Shown one piece after another: positions 26,326 through 35,319 of a stretch of 64,000 nt of DNA. How positions within the stretch are numbered: the stretch's first letter is position 1; every line of letters starts with the position of its first letter. The notes below the pieces were generated by a model. That model saw only the letters and a list, made by a program, of their open reading frames with translations. It ran no database searches and had not been told where the DNA came from. Position numbers and translations under genes: made by a program. The DNA comes from Lachnospira multipara LB2003 (lineage in GTDB: Bacteria > Bacillota > Clostridia > Lachnospirales > Lachnospiraceae), in the NCBI RefSeq assembly GCF_000702205.1, contig NZ_JNKW01000006.1:100553-164552 (forward strand), in the 5' to 3' direction.

Positions 26326-26403
26326 ATGAATAAACTTATTGTATATCACGGAAGCAGCATGGAAGCTCTAAAATTTGAAGGGAGCGATAGCTATGAAAAA
26401 TAA
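26326..26403 (+). pseudogene. Remnant of a DUF3990-type protein
   Basis: A 25-codon frame starting MNKLIVYHGSSMEAL. The start resembles DUF3990 proteins, which open with a conserved (I/V)YHGS motif and are thought to be ADP-ribosyltransferase-like. After about 15 residues the similarity ends and the frame runs into the ribosome binding site of the next gene, so the rest appears deleted. GGAG precedes the ATG. Recognition rests on a short motif and family memory. Confidence 0.5.
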
Positions 26404-26863
26404 ATACTTTCCTGATGAAGAAATTGAAGAAAATGATTTATTCTTTGTATGTTCCATGATTGAACGTGTCGCAAGGCAGCTACATCAAAGAAATAAATAT
26501 GTAGTAAACACCATAGGAAGGGATAACTTATATCACTTGCTAAGTGTTGCCAATGTATTACATTCTGAAAATCCGCTAAAAGTCGCAGATGATTGGATTA
26601 AAGATTATAATTTAAAAGCAGGAGATTTTGATATTACAGATATTGATAGAGACTTAGCTGAAAGAATCCCAACAGCATTAGAGATGGGAAGTGTATATAA
26701 AAGATTAATTCTAGATACCATGACTAGCAAAGAAAACTATGTCGATGGAATTATAAGAGTCTACAATAATGATCTATGTAAAGTTATTGATAACTATAAT
26801 TGCAGTGCATTCTACGAACCGTCATATGTAATTGCAAGAGCCTATGAATCAGGCGGTTTTTAA
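26393..26863 (+). CDS. Conserved hypothetical protein of DUF3990-associated type
   Basis: 156 residues from the ATG at 26393 (GGGAG eight bases upstream). The TTG at 26375 is less likely. The protein is soluble, acidic and helical with no membrane segment. The pattern (F)VCSMIERVARQLHQRN, LYHLLSVANVLHSENPLKVADDWI and IPTALEMGSVYKRLI matches a family I remember beside DUF3791/DUF3990 genes in gut Firmicutes, a suspected toxin-antitoxin-like group. Here the DUF3990 neighbour survives only as a fragment and DUF3791 is not seen. Biochemical function unknown. Confidence 0.6.
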   Translation: MKNKYFPDEEIEENDLFFVCSMIERVARQLHQRNKYVVNTIGRDNLYHLLSVANVLHSENPLKVADDWIKDYNLKAGDFDITDIDRDLAERIPTALEMGSVYKRLILDTMTSKENYVDGIIRVYNNDLCKVIDNYNCSAFYEPSYVIARAYESGGF

Positions 26864-26878
26864 TAAGTAAAAATTTGG

Positions 26879-26914
26879 AGCAGTGAAAGCGCGAAGCGTT
26901 TTCACTGCTTTTTC
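26879..26914 (+). terminator. Terminator after the hypothetical gene
   Basis: Arms AGCAGTGAAA and TTTCACTGCT with a GC-rich loop, followed by TTTTTC, 16 bp after the stop at 26863. Confidence 0.8.
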
Positions 26915-26964
26915 TCTATTTCTAAGTTTACGACAAGATGTGATAATCCTATTCACTTTTCCAA

Positions 26965-27208
26965 TTAGGTCAACGATTCAATTTTGTCCCCATTTTCCTC
27001 AGCTATACTCAAAGAGTCTTTCTCCACCTTACAAGTCAAGAAAAGTACCTTAACACCTGCTGCCTTTGCTTCCATTAAGATTTTCTTGTTTGCATTTTCA
27101 ATATAAAAATCAATTCTTGAATCTCCATAGCTATATTCCGCTTTTACATAATCAAGTCTCTTTTTTTCAAGCCATTCTTTAACTACTTTATTAGAAGCTT
27201 GCTTCCTC
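26965..27208 (-). pseudogene. Degraded sfsA-like gene
   Basis: The minus strand encodes an open stretch that reads like parts of SfsA (sugar fermentation stimulation protein, a DNA-binding nuclease-fold protein). ASNKVVKEWLEKKRLDYVKAEYSYGDSRIDFYIEN.. matches the central part. After LMEAKAAGVKVLFLTCKVE the reading jumps straight to the C-terminal part, and a stop lies at 26965. The N-terminus is missing (no start codon, upstream stop) and a middle block appears deleted. It sits between the terminator at 26914 and cassette 2 and fills most of the otherwise gene-free 361-bp gap. Confidence 0.65.
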
Positions 27209-27224
27209 TATTTTTACAATTTAA

Positions 27225-27809
27225 CTAGATATTAAAATTACTAAATATTCTCTTTCTTTCTGTTTTAGAGACAACTATATTCTGAAGTTGCTCATAACTT
27301 CCATCAATCAAAGATTGCTCATCAATAAATATATCATCGATAACAATATACTCATGTGCCATAACACATTTTGTTATGTCATCATATTGTTTTTCAACAC
27401 ACTTATTGAAAAAATTAGCAGTCAATTTATTATCCGAAAAAGTAATAACACAATATGATTGATTCATAGTCTTTAGACTTATTCCATAACGTAACAACAT
27501 CAAATGCTTCGTCAACCCTATAAATTTAAATCTTTTTCCACATTTCAATAATTTTTGTGTTATTAATATAGCCAAAAATGTGAATACTACTAATAATAAT
27601 AGTTTTCCAAGTATAATTTTCATATTTTGTGATTCGCCTAAAATTGCATCTTCCAATTTTAATATTGCTATAAAAAAAGTTAACATGTATGCAACTAAAT
27701 ATAAGGCAATAATTACTAATAAAAACCTCTTTATCATCGCACTTTCGCGATTGATAATATTAAATCTTCTTTTCCAATATTCATTATCTGTTTTAAATTT
27801 AAATTCCAC
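27225..27809 (-). CDS. YcxB-like two-TM membrane protein, partner of cassette 2
   Basis: 194 residues from a GTG start. Two transmembrane helices lie at about residues 28-50 and 66-88, followed by a cytoplasmic domain of about 105 residues containing IVIDDIFIDEQSLIDGSY. The layout matches the partner proteins at 16465 and 45340 although sequence identity is low. The start lies one base after the stop of the large gene, and its ribosome binding site (GAGGTG) is inside the end of that gene, so translation is coupled. Tight coupling and divergence among the three partners fit a cognate immunity or accessory role, which is inference. Confidence 0.65.
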   Translation of the reverse strand: MEFKFKTDNEYWKRRFNIINRESAMIKRFLLVIIALYLVAYMLTFFIAILKLEDAILGESQNMKIILGKLLLLVVFTFLAILITQKLLKCGKRFKFIGLTKHLMLLRYGISLKTMNQSYCVITFSDNKLTANFFNKCVEKQYDDITKCVMAHEYIVIDDIFIDEQSLIDGSYEQLQNIVVSKTERKRIFSNFNI

Positions 27810-27810
27810 T

Positions 27811-30141
27811 TTATTTCACCTCAATTAATAATGCAGTTAATGCAGCAACTGCTGGAGTTCCAGCAAATACAATTATTAGCACTACTATTAGCAGAATTAA
27901 ATAATCTGCTAAATGATATTTTTTCACCACTTTACCAGCCTCATTTACAGTTTTTTCTACAGCGTTAAATGCATTACTAATACACATAACTGTACTAGCC
28001 ACAAACATCTTAATTGTTTCCTCCGTTTGCTCTTGCGTTGCGATTATTTCCTCAATTTTCCTATATTTTTGCACTTCTGCTTCGCTTAGCCCATCATCAA
28101 ATTCAAACTCAAGACCTAATTCAACATATTCCTCAAGTCCTTCTTCAATAGACATATTCTTATGAAATAGAATAAACCATTTAAACGTACCATCATCTAA
28201 CAATGATACTCCCATTTCAATATACCCATTATTTACCATAAACTGTACTTTTGACTGAAAATCAAGAATCCCAGACGCATCTACCATCATTGAATTATCT
28301 TCAGATACATTTTTAAATCCTTTAGTAGCAGTAATATATGCTTTATCTTCAATCTTACCATCCACGATATCAAACTTAGCTCTTGTAAAGCCATCACCAA
28401 TTGATATACTTTCTCCCTGTGTAGCCTTATATTTAACAGTCACACCAGGTAAACTAACCTCTGTTTCAGCATTGAACTTAACAACATCTACATCAATACC
28501 TAGTAACTTCAATGTATCTACACAGAATCCATTAGCTACATCTCTGCTGCTTGGTTTAATCTGCTGTTCTGGTCTATCAATTATGTGATTAAAACCATTG
28601 TATTTTCCTGAAGTTGCTACACAATCAAGAGCAAATGCTCCATCAGCCGAACCTTGCGTATACTCACGTATCTGATCAAACACCCAATTATCAGGTAAGA
28701 TAAAGCCTTTATTGCCACTATATCCTGTGGACATATCACTTACAAAACTATACTTGGCATAACCATAGTTGCCAATACGAGTGCATATGTTACGTGGGCC
28801 ATAACATCCAATTGTATATTTATGACCATTATCCCTTATGTACTTAGCAATTCCCTGAAAATGTGGAATTATCATATCCGTTGTCTGGTCATCATTAAAG
28901 TCATAATCCACTGCAAAAAATATAGGTTCCCCATAAGGAATACCCAAGTCTTCGGCAGCCTCTACAGCTTTCTTAGCATCAGAATAACCCTGATCATAAT
29001 TGTAATAATGTACCGTTGTTTCTTCATCAGGATGACTATTGTAGTACTCCTTTTCATCCTGATAAATAGCAAATATCGATAGTCCTTGATTGAATAAAAT
29101 AGACAATTCTTCTCTTGTTAGATTCTTAGGGCCATTAGCTGTACGACCTGTGAGATATCTACCAATTATTCTAAAATCATTGGCATAAATTCTCTTTGCC
29201 TTAGTTTCCGTAATCTGTGTTGATGCATCACAAGCAAGCACATCTCTTTTAGGATATCCTGTACTTACAAAAAGTGACATCCAAACCTTGATATCTACCA
29301 CACCATCTATATTTAACATGCCCGTAAATTTCTGAAACTCTTTTACTGCATTTGCCATTCTCTCATCAAAAGTTTCAGTAAAATTATTACCATCACTGCA
29401 ATCAAAGGAATTTTCTTTGAATTTTCTTACACCATTAATGTATAAGCCAAACTTAGCAAGTTTTACAAGCTTCCCTTTACCTGTTCCTACTGTAAGGGTA
29501 TTCTGCTTTGCTAGTTCCTGTGTTGCTGGGCCAAAATTTCCGTTAGCCGTGTAAGCATCCATACCTGCCGATATCTGGAAGGCATATATTAATGCTTTAT
29601 TCGTGTTGGCATTGTACTTACCATCACATGGTATTATATCAAAATAACCACCATAATATCTATTAAGATACTGTTGAATAAGTCTAATTTTACTATCTCC
29701 ACCTGGCACCAATACTAGTGCATCAGAACATAATATCTCTTTAAATACCTTAGCTGACAATCTTTCAGTTATATAATCTTCACTAAATCCAGCATCAAGC
29801 TGCACCTTTGTAACAGCCTCCATGGTACCATCGCCAAAAAATCCTGTGACAGCACTAGGATTATAACCCTTACAAAAAAGACCATATTGTAAAATTCTTA
29901 CAAAATTGTTGTCACTATCTCTATCTCCCTTTTTTATGGCTTTACTATTGTAATTTTTAGCTGTTTCTTCCCCGAAGTAACCTGTTATGTTACTCATATG
30001 TAATTCAATCTGCAGAGCACGAACCAAGGCATTCATAACTGCATTACCAGTGCGTCCATTTTCCTCTACTTTAACAAATCCTTCTCTACTACCATAAGTT
30101 TTGTTTAACCACACTTGTGCTTCTTTTACTTTTTCGTCCAT
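27811..30141 (-). CDS. Peptidoglycan-binding/DUF1906 large protein of cassette 2
   Basis: 776 residues from the ATG at 30141 (GGAGA eight bases upstream). The TTG at 30147 is less likely. Four peptidoglycan-binding-like repeats lie at about residues 1-70, 71-140, 145-220 and 225-300 (e.g. GLFCKGYNPSAVTGFFG). A DUF1906/Rv2525c-like glycosidase-fold domain covers about 305-515: LACDASTQITETKAK, GRYLTGRTANGPKNLT, PIFFAVDYDFNDDQ, SFVSDMSTGYSGNKG, DQIREYTQG. A beta-rich domain follows (about 525-680), then a helical stretch and a terminal helix DYLILLIVVLIIVFAG. No Sec signal is visible, so export could use another route or lysis. It is closely similar to cassette 3 over the first 515 residues and diverges most in the last 90. 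Confidence 0.85.
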   Translation of the reverse strand: MDEKVKEAQVWLNKTYGSREGFVKVEENGRTGNAVMNALVRALQIELHMSNITGYFGEETAKNYNSKAIKKGDRDSDNNFVRILQYGLFCKGYNPSAVTGFFGDGTMEAVTKVQLDAGFSEDYITERLSAKVFKEILCSDALVLVPGGDSKIRLIQQYLNRYYGGYFDIIPCDGKYNANTNKALIYAFQISAGMDAYTANGNFGPATQELAKQNTLTVGTGKGKLVKLAKFGLYINGVRKFKENSFDCSDGNNFTETFDERMANAVKEFQKFTGMLNIDGVVDIKVWMSLFVSTGYPKRDVLACDASTQITETKAKRIYANDFRIIGRYLTGRTANGPKNLTREELSILFNQGLSIFAIYQDEKEYYNSHPDEETTVHYYNYDQGYSDAKKAVEAAEDLGIPYGEPIFFAVDYDFNDDQTTDMIIPHFQGIAKYIRDNGHKYTIGCYGPRNICTRIGNYGYAKYSFVSDMSTGYSGNKGFILPDNWVFDQIREYTQGSADGAFALDCVATSGKYNGFNHIIDRPEQQIKPSSRDVANGFCVDTLKLLGIDVDVVKFNAETEVSLPGVTVKYKATQGESISIGDGFTRAKFDIVDGKIEDKAYITATKGFKNVSEDNSMMVDASGILDFQSKVQFMVNNGYIEMGVSLLDDGTFKWFILFHKNMSIEEGLEEYVELGLEFEFDDGLSEAEVQKYRKIEEIIATQEQTEETIKMFVASTVMCISNAFNAVEKTVNEAGKVVKKYHLADYLILLIVVLIIVFAGTPAVAALTALLIEVK

Positions 30142-30310
30142 ATTCAAGTCTCCTTTTTTAGCTAGTTTTCATTTGTAAAATCTGGATTTCAAATGTCTAA
30201 TATGGTTATAACTCTTTTGTTAATAATATGCAAGGAAAATAGTTGGTTATATGATTTATTTTATAATTTTTATAAAAAATTAACACTTTTCTTATCACAC
30301 TAACAAAAAT

Positions 30311-30356
30311 CCTCCAAATTCTGCCACCTGACCTTATGTCATACAGAATTTGGAGG
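30311..30356 (-). terminator. Terminator of the CapD/PglF operon
   Basis: Perfect arms CCTCCAAATTCTG and CAGAATTTGGAGG (13 bp) around a 20-base loop, followed on the minus strand by ATTTTTG. It is the likely end of the transcript running from 36675 to 30369. Confidence 0.8.
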
Positions 30357-30368
30357 GGTTCTTTTATT

Positions 30369-32231
30369 TTAAAATTCTTTTGGATGATATGTTGGAACTA
30401 CTTCCTTAATCAAGCTTCTAATGTCGTCAGTCTCTGAATAAGATGCCTCTTTTAATCTTTCTAGATCTTTGAAAAGTTGCTCTCTATCAAACTCAATTGG
30501 CTTGCCAATGTGAATTAACTTGTTATTAGTATCCTGCATTCCTTCTTCCTTCATAAGAAGTTCTTCGTAGAGCTTCTCACCTGGACGAAGGCCAGTGTAC
30601 TTAATATCCATATTAACACCAAGTGTGTAACCTGAAAGTCTAATTAGGTTCTTGGCTAAATCATCAATCTTAACTGGTTCACCCATATCAAGAACGAAAA
30701 TCTCTCCACCCTTAGCATAGGCACCTGCCTGTAAAACAAGGGAAACCGCCTCAGGGATTGTCATGAAATATCTAATGATATCCGGATGTGTTACTGTTAC
30801 TGGACCGCCATGTTCAATCTGTCTTTTAAATAAAGGAATAACTGAACCATTACTTCCAAGTACATTACCAAAACGAACAGCAACAAACTCAGTCTTAGAA
30901 ATTTCATTATAAGCCTGAACAATCATCTCACATATTCTCTTAGTTGCGCCCATTACATTAGTTGGGTTAACTGCTTTATCTGTACTAATCATTACAAATC
31001 TCTTAACACCATACTTATCAGACATCTGTGCTAATTTCCATGTACCAACAACGTTATTCTTAACAGCTTCATTAGGACTATCTTCCATAAGTGGCACATG
31101 CTTGTGAGCAGCTGCATGATAAATAATCTCAGGTCTATATTTTTTAAAGACTTCTTCAAGTCTACTTGTATTTCTAACAGAACCTATTAAGACTTCCACA
31201 TCTGCATCAGGGAAATTTTGCTTTAATTCTTGCTGAATGTCATATGCATTATTTTCATAAATATCAAAAATAATCAATTTCTTAGGATTATGACTAACAA
31301 GCTGTCTACATAATTCAGATCCTATTGATCCGCCGCCACCAGTTACCATAATTACCTTGTTGCTTACGTAGCCCATAATTGATTCAATATCTACATTAAT
31401 AGGATCACGACCAAGTAAATCTAACACATCAACATTTCTAATAGAGTTAATATTAAATTCTCCGTCTACCATCTGGTAAACGCCTGGCAATGTCTTTAAT
31501 GAACATTCAGTTGTCTTACATATGTTAAGAATCTGCTTTTTTTGCTCTGCTGTTGCACTTGGTATAGCAAAAATAATCTCATCAACACCATAAAGTCTTG
31601 CGCTATCTACAATCTTGTCTCTACCGCCTACAACCTTTATTCCTCTAATATATTTGCCAATCTTATTCTTGTCATCATCAATAATACAGACAACTTCTGA
31701 ATTAGCAAGATATCTAGAATTCTGAATTTCACGAATTATAACATTAGCTGATTCACCAGCACCAATAATCATAATTCTTGTATATTCACCAAGTTGACGC
31801 TTTCTATTTAATACAGTTCTTATCATACGATACATAAATCGGCTGGCAGATTCTGCCACAATAAGAAATACCATAGTATTAAAATAAACACTTCTTGGTA
31901 ACATTGTATTAGTTAGTGCAGTAAAAATAACATGCACAACTTCTACAACAAAACATGCCTCAGCAATTTTGTAAACCTCAGCTATACTTGCATACTGCCA
32001 TAATGAATGATACAGCTTAAATGCCCAAAAAATCACTAATGAAACCAACGTATATGGAAGCATATTAGCAGCATATGCATGTACATACTGTGGTTCAATC
32101 TTAGCAATGCTCACATCAAAACGCATAACCAATGCCAAATAAACAGCTGCATTTAATATAATTGCATCTACTATTATCAGGAAAAATCTTCTAACTAGAA
32201 GTTGCATCCTGTCTTTTTTCTTCTCATCCAT
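30369..32231 (-). CDS. Membrane-bound nucleotide-sugar 4,6-dehydratase (CapD/PglF type)
   Basis: 620 residues from the ATG at 32231 (AAGAGG seven bases upstream). Four transmembrane helices fill about residues 10-130. A CoA-binding-like Rossmann fold follows (IMIIGAGESANVIIREI), then the catalytic dehydratase domain with MVTGGGGSIGSELCRQLV near residue 297, ISTDKAVNPTNVMGATKR, and VRFGNVLGSNGSVIPLF. Methionine in place of the usual catalytic tyrosine (VMGATK) is normal for this subfamily. The probable substrate is UDP-GlcNAc, giving a 4-keto-6-deoxy sugar. With the DegT aminotransferase and phosphoglycosyl transferase in the same operon, it suggests a bacillosamine-like amino sugar. Confidence 0.92.
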   Translation of the reverse strand: MDEKKKDRMQLLVRRFFLIIVDAIILNAAVYLALVMRFDVSIAKIEPQYVHAYAANMLPYTLVSLVIFWAFKLYHSLWQYASIAEVYKIAEACFVVEVVHVIFTALTNTMLPRSVYFNTMVFLIVAESASRFMYRMIRTVLNRKRQLGEYTRIMIIGAGESANVIIREIQNSRYLANSEVVCIIDDDKNKIGKYIRGIKVVGGRDKIVDSARLYGVDEIIFAIPSATAEQKKQILNICKTTECSLKTLPGVYQMVDGEFNINSIRNVDVLDLLGRDPINVDIESIMGYVSNKVIMVTGGGGSIGSELCRQLVSHNPKKLIIFDIYENNAYDIQQELKQNFPDADVEVLIGSVRNTSRLEEVFKKYRPEIIYHAAAHKHVPLMEDSPNEAVKNNVVGTWKLAQMSDKYGVKRFVMISTDKAVNPTNVMGATKRICEMIVQAYNEISKTEFVAVRFGNVLGSNGSVIPLFKRQIEHGGPVTVTHPDIIRYFMTIPEAVSLVLQAGAYAKGGEIFVLDMGEPVKIDDLAKNLIRLSGYTLGVNMDIKYTGLRPGEKLYEELLMKEEGMQDTNNKLIHIGKPIEFDREQLFKDLERLKEASYSETDDIRSLIKEVVPTYHPKEF

Positions 32232-32267
32232 ACCAAAACCTCTTTTTCTTGAATGTAATATCAAGTC

Positions 32268-33269
32268 TTATTTTTTCATAAAAAAAGATCTTAATGTTCC
32301 AAGTCCATAAGATACATGTAATAAAAAAAACAATACCGGCAAAAGAACTGCACTAGCATGTCTCTTATCTCGTGGTGCTGTAATAACCGCCAAAATTGCC
32401 ATTGCTATGGCAAGCAAGCAATAAAGCCCCCACATTATTCCTGTAAGTATACCAATAGCCATCCAATCTGTAAACAGGCAAAGTATTGTAGTTACTATAA
32501 TAGCCATTACAAAAGCAAATGGAACAAAATGATATAAAGATAAACATCCCGGAACAAGTCTAAGAGTCTTACCAATCCAAAAACCATTGGCATGCTTTTG
32601 CTTCAACATCTTAGCTAAGCTACTTCTTATATATTGATAGCTTACGATGTCCGGATCAAAAAGAATATTAAAGCCAGCATTTCTTATTCTATAATGAATC
32701 TCATTATCCTCTGTTCTAGTAAGCTGTTCATTAAATCCGCCTACTTTATCAAACACTTCTCTTCTATAAGCCCCATGAAAAATTGATTTAACGTATGTCT
32801 TTCCAGGATTATTTCTAAAGGAAGCTATGCTTGATCCAAACATTGAATTTTCAGCAAGTAATAACGTATCCTGCCAATTAGAATCATCTTTTATAATAGT
32901 AGGTCTTCTGCCGCCTACCACCATCTCTCCAGATTCCAAATCCCTTACGTTCTTAGAAACAAAAGAAGTTGGTAACTTAGCATGGGCATCTACCTTTAAG
33001 ATAGCCTCGCCCTCATAACAACTAAGCGCCACATTCCAGCCACACGGCAAAGTCTTCTTTGGATTTTTTACGATACTTATTTTTCTAAAATTTGTTGAGT
33101 TTTTCTCCATGAAATCCCTCATGATTTCTGGTGTCTTATCTGTCGATGCTGAATCAACCAAAAGCAATTCCATGTCATTATGGTTATAATCCTGATTTTT
33201 TATATCATCAAGAATATCACCTATATATTGTTCTTCATTATACGCTATAACGCAAATTGTAATATACAC
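32268..33269 (-). CDS. Family 2 glycosyltransferase with C-terminal membrane helices
   Basis: 333 residues. An N-terminal GT2 domain (YITICVIAYNEEQYIGDIL, LVDSASTDKTPEIM, ILKVDAHAKLP as the metal-binding loop) is followed by GFNEQLTRTEDNEIHYRIR, the ED acceptor motif, and an RSSLAKMLKQKHANGFW segment resembling the QxxRW region. Three or four transmembrane helices lie at about residues 240-325. The layout resembles ExoA succinoglycan transferases. It is 22 bp downstream of the phosphoglycosyl transferase, so it may add the second sugar to the lipid-linked intermediate. Confidence 0.87.
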   Translation of the reverse strand: MYITICVIAYNEEQYIGDILDDIKNQDYNHNDMELLLVDSASTDKTPEIMRDFMEKNSTNFRKISIVKNPKKTLPCGWNVALSCYEGEAILKVDAHAKLPTSFVSKNVRDLESGEMVVGGRRPTIIKDDSNWQDTLLLAENSMFGSSIASFRNNPGKTYVKSIFHGAYRREVFDKVGGFNEQLTRTEDNEIHYRIRNAGFNILFDPDIVSYQYIRSSLAKMLKQKHANGFWIGKTLRLVPGCLSLYHFVPFAFVMAIIVTTILCLFTDWMAIGILTGIMWGLYCLLAIAMAILAVITAPRDKRHASAVLLPVLFFLLHVSYGLGTLRSFFMKK

Positions 33270-33291
33270 AAGTAATTCCTCTCATTCCTAA

Positions 33292-34008
33292 CTATTTACG
33301 AACAGTTAGTTTTTCGCTCCCAACTACTGATATAAATGTATCCCATAAAACAGACATCTCAGTAAAGAAGCCAAATTTCTTGAGTGATTCAAGATTATAT
33401 TTCATCTTAGCTGGCAAAATCTCATTAACATAAACATCGTCAGCATCTCCTGCATCAACTCTACCAAGGATCTTATCCTCGTCCTTATATGCAATACTTG
33501 TTCTGCTTGTAAGACCAGCTGGAAGAAGTAATGTGGCATACATTTCAGGAGTGTATCTCTTAACATATTTAGCAACTTCAGGTCTTGTTCCAATTAAAGT
33601 CATATCCCCTGCTAGTATATTAAAAACCTGAGGAAACTCATCCATTCTATATTTTCTAAGAAATTTACCAACTCTTGTAATTCTATTATCATTATCAACA
33701 GTAACTGCTGATCCTAATTCACTGGCATTTACCACCATAGTCCTAAACTTGAAAATTCTAAAAATCTTACCATACTGTGTCACTCTTTCCTGTCTAAAAA
33801 ATACAGGTCCTCTAGAATCAAGCTTAATTGCTATTGCAATAACTCCCATAGGAATTAATAATACCACCATCATAATGAAAGCAATAATCACATCTATAAA
33901 TCTCTTAAAACATAACCATATCTTATGCTTCTCTAAAATTGCATAATATTTATAAACTTCCTTGGTTCGCATCTTATTAGGCAATTTTGTCCAAGATCTT
34001 AGTCTCAT
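33292..34008 (-). CDS. Monotopic phosphoglycosyl transferase (PglC/WcaJ-like)
   Basis: 238 residues with one re-entrant/transmembrane segment (FIDVIIAFIMMVVLLIPMGV) and the bacterial sugar transferase domain: KLDSRGPVFFRQERVTQYGKI, FKFRTM, RKYRMDEFPQVFNILAGDM with the catalytic Asp-Glu, GTRPEV and LPAGLTSR. It would move a sugar-1-phosphate from a UDP-sugar onto undecaprenyl phosphate, starting glycan assembly. The short form lacks the WcaJ N-terminal helices and fits the PglC type. Between the aminotransferase and a GT2 gene it is well placed to use the amino sugar made here. Confidence 0.9.
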   Translation of the reverse strand: MRLRSWTKLPNKMRTKEVYKYYAILEKHKIWLCFKRFIDVIIAFIMMVVLLIPMGVIAIAIKLDSRGPVFFRQERVTQYGKIFRIFKFRTMVVNASELGSAVTVDNDNRITRVGKFLRKYRMDEFPQVFNILAGDMTLIGTRPEVAKYVKRYTPEMYATLLLPAGLTSRTSIAYKDEDKILGRVDAGDADDVYVNEILPAKMKYNLESLKKFGFFTEMSVLWDTFISVVGSEKLTVRK

Positions 34009-34035
34009 ATATTATTCTCCAATAATCAAAAATCT

Positions 34036-34061
34036 ACTGTGACAACTTAAGTTGCCACAGT
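34036..34061 (-). terminator. Intergenic hairpin between the aminotransferase and sugar transferase genes
   Basis: Arms ACTGTG-CAACTT and AAGTTG-CACAGT with one mismatch and no spare loop, in a 62-bp gap. Without a U-tract, it may adjust expression inside the operon rather than end transcription. Confidence 0.45.
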
Positions 34062-34070
34062 ATCTCTATT

Positions 34071-35282
34071 TTATACGTATTTATTGAATGTTTCAATAAC
34101 ATATGCTAAATCTTCATCAGATAATCTTGTATGAAGCGGTAATGTTATTTCATTTTGATACATATTGTAACTATTAGGGTAATCCTTAATATCAAAACCT
34201 AACTTCTTATATGCTGTATGCATAGGAAGAGGCTTATAATGAACATTAGTAGACACGCCGTCTTCAGCCATAGCTGTAATAAGGGCGTTTCTCTTAGCTT
34301 CATCATAACCATCAATTCTAACAATCATTAAATGACCACTAGACTGATACTCATCTGTATAATGCTCTAAGATGTGAACTCTATCACTTTCAATGCCCTT
34401 CTTATAAGTTTCAACCATTTCTCTTCTTCTCTTTAAAAGCTCAGGATATCTTTCAAACTGTACAAGACCAATAGCAGCCATAATATCTGTCATATTGCAC
34501 TTGTAATAAGTTCCAATGATATCGTATTCCCAAGCACCTGCCTTAGTCTTAGCAAGAGCATCTTTATTCTGTCCATGAAGTGAGAATAACTGTAACATTT
34601 TGTATGTATCCTCATCATCAATTCCTTCAATGCTATTCCAAGATAGAGCTCCACCTTCAGCTGTTGTTAAGTTTTTTACAGCATGGAATGAGAAAGCTGT
34701 AAAGTCAGCAATGCTACCACTCATCTTATTCTCACCCTTAAATTTTGCGCTAGCACCAAAGCCATGAGCTGAATCACCTAATACTAAAATTCTGCCTAGA
34801 GCCTCCTGATATTTGCCCTTTGCTCTAAAGAGGTCTTTCTTACTGTATACAATGTCAAAAATCTTCTCATAATCGCAAATTGTTCCCGCAAAATCAACAG
34901 GAATAATTGCCTTAGTATTCTCATTAACAGCCGCATTTAATTTATCATAATCAAAATGGAAAGTACCTGGCTCTACATCCACTAAAACTAACTTAGCACC
35001 AACGTGATCAACAACAGATGCTGAAGCAGTATATGTATATGCTGGTACAATAACCTCATCACCTTCACCAATTTCAAATAGTCTAAGTGCTAATTCAAGA
35101 GCTGCAGTTGCTGAATTAAGGCAAACAGCCTTTTTAGTTCCTACATAATCTGCGATTTTTCTCTCAAATTCCTTAGTCTTAGGTCCAGTTGTAATCCAAC
35201 CTGATTTAAGTGTGTCCACTACTGCATTAATTTCAGCATCAGTTATATCTGGTGGTGAAAAAGGTACGTTTAACTTACTCAT
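34071..35282 (-). CDS. DegT/DnrJ/EryC1/StrS-family aminotransferase
   Basis: 403 residues, a PLP enzyme that aminates a keto-sugar nucleotide. The family marks are SGWITTGPKTKEFERKIADY, LNSATAALELAL, VIVPAYTYTASASV, GDSAHGFGA and the PLP lysine in FSFHAVKNLTTAEGGAL near residue 205. It has a family-typical C-terminus (YKPLPMHTAYKKLGF). In this operon the likely substrate is the 4-keto sugar from the CapD/PglF-type dehydratase. An acetyltransferase of PglD type is not seen, so the sugar may stay unacetylated or the enzyme is encoded elsewhere. Confidence 0.92.
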   Translation of the reverse strand: MSKLNVPFSPPDITDAEINAVVDTLKSGWITTGPKTKEFERKIADYVGTKKAVCLNSATAALELALRLFEIGEGDEVIVPAYTYTASASVVDHVGAKLVLVDVEPGTFHFDYDKLNAAVNENTKAIIPVDFAGTICDYEKIFDIVYSKKDLFRAKGKYQEALGRILVLGDSAHGFGASAKFKGENKMSGSIADFTAFSFHAVKNLTTAEGGALSWNSIEGIDDEDTYKMLQLFSLHGQNKDALAKTKAGAWEYDIIGTYYKCNMTDIMAAIGLVQFERYPELLKRRREMVETYKKGIESDRVHILEHYTDEYQSSGHLMIVRIDGYDEAKRNALITAMAEDGVSTNVHYKPLPMHTAYKKLGFDIKDYPNSYNMYQNEITLPLHTRLSDEDLAYVIETFNKYV

Positions 35283-35319
35283 TTTTACTTATCCTCCAAA
35301 ATCCATATCTAATTGTTAA

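Noticed and set aside
27811..30141. Prophage endolysin/holin module
   Set aside because: Peptidoglycan-binding repeats and a small membrane partner invited this, but no phage structural, integrase or replication genes are present and the same pair occurs three times at separate loci.
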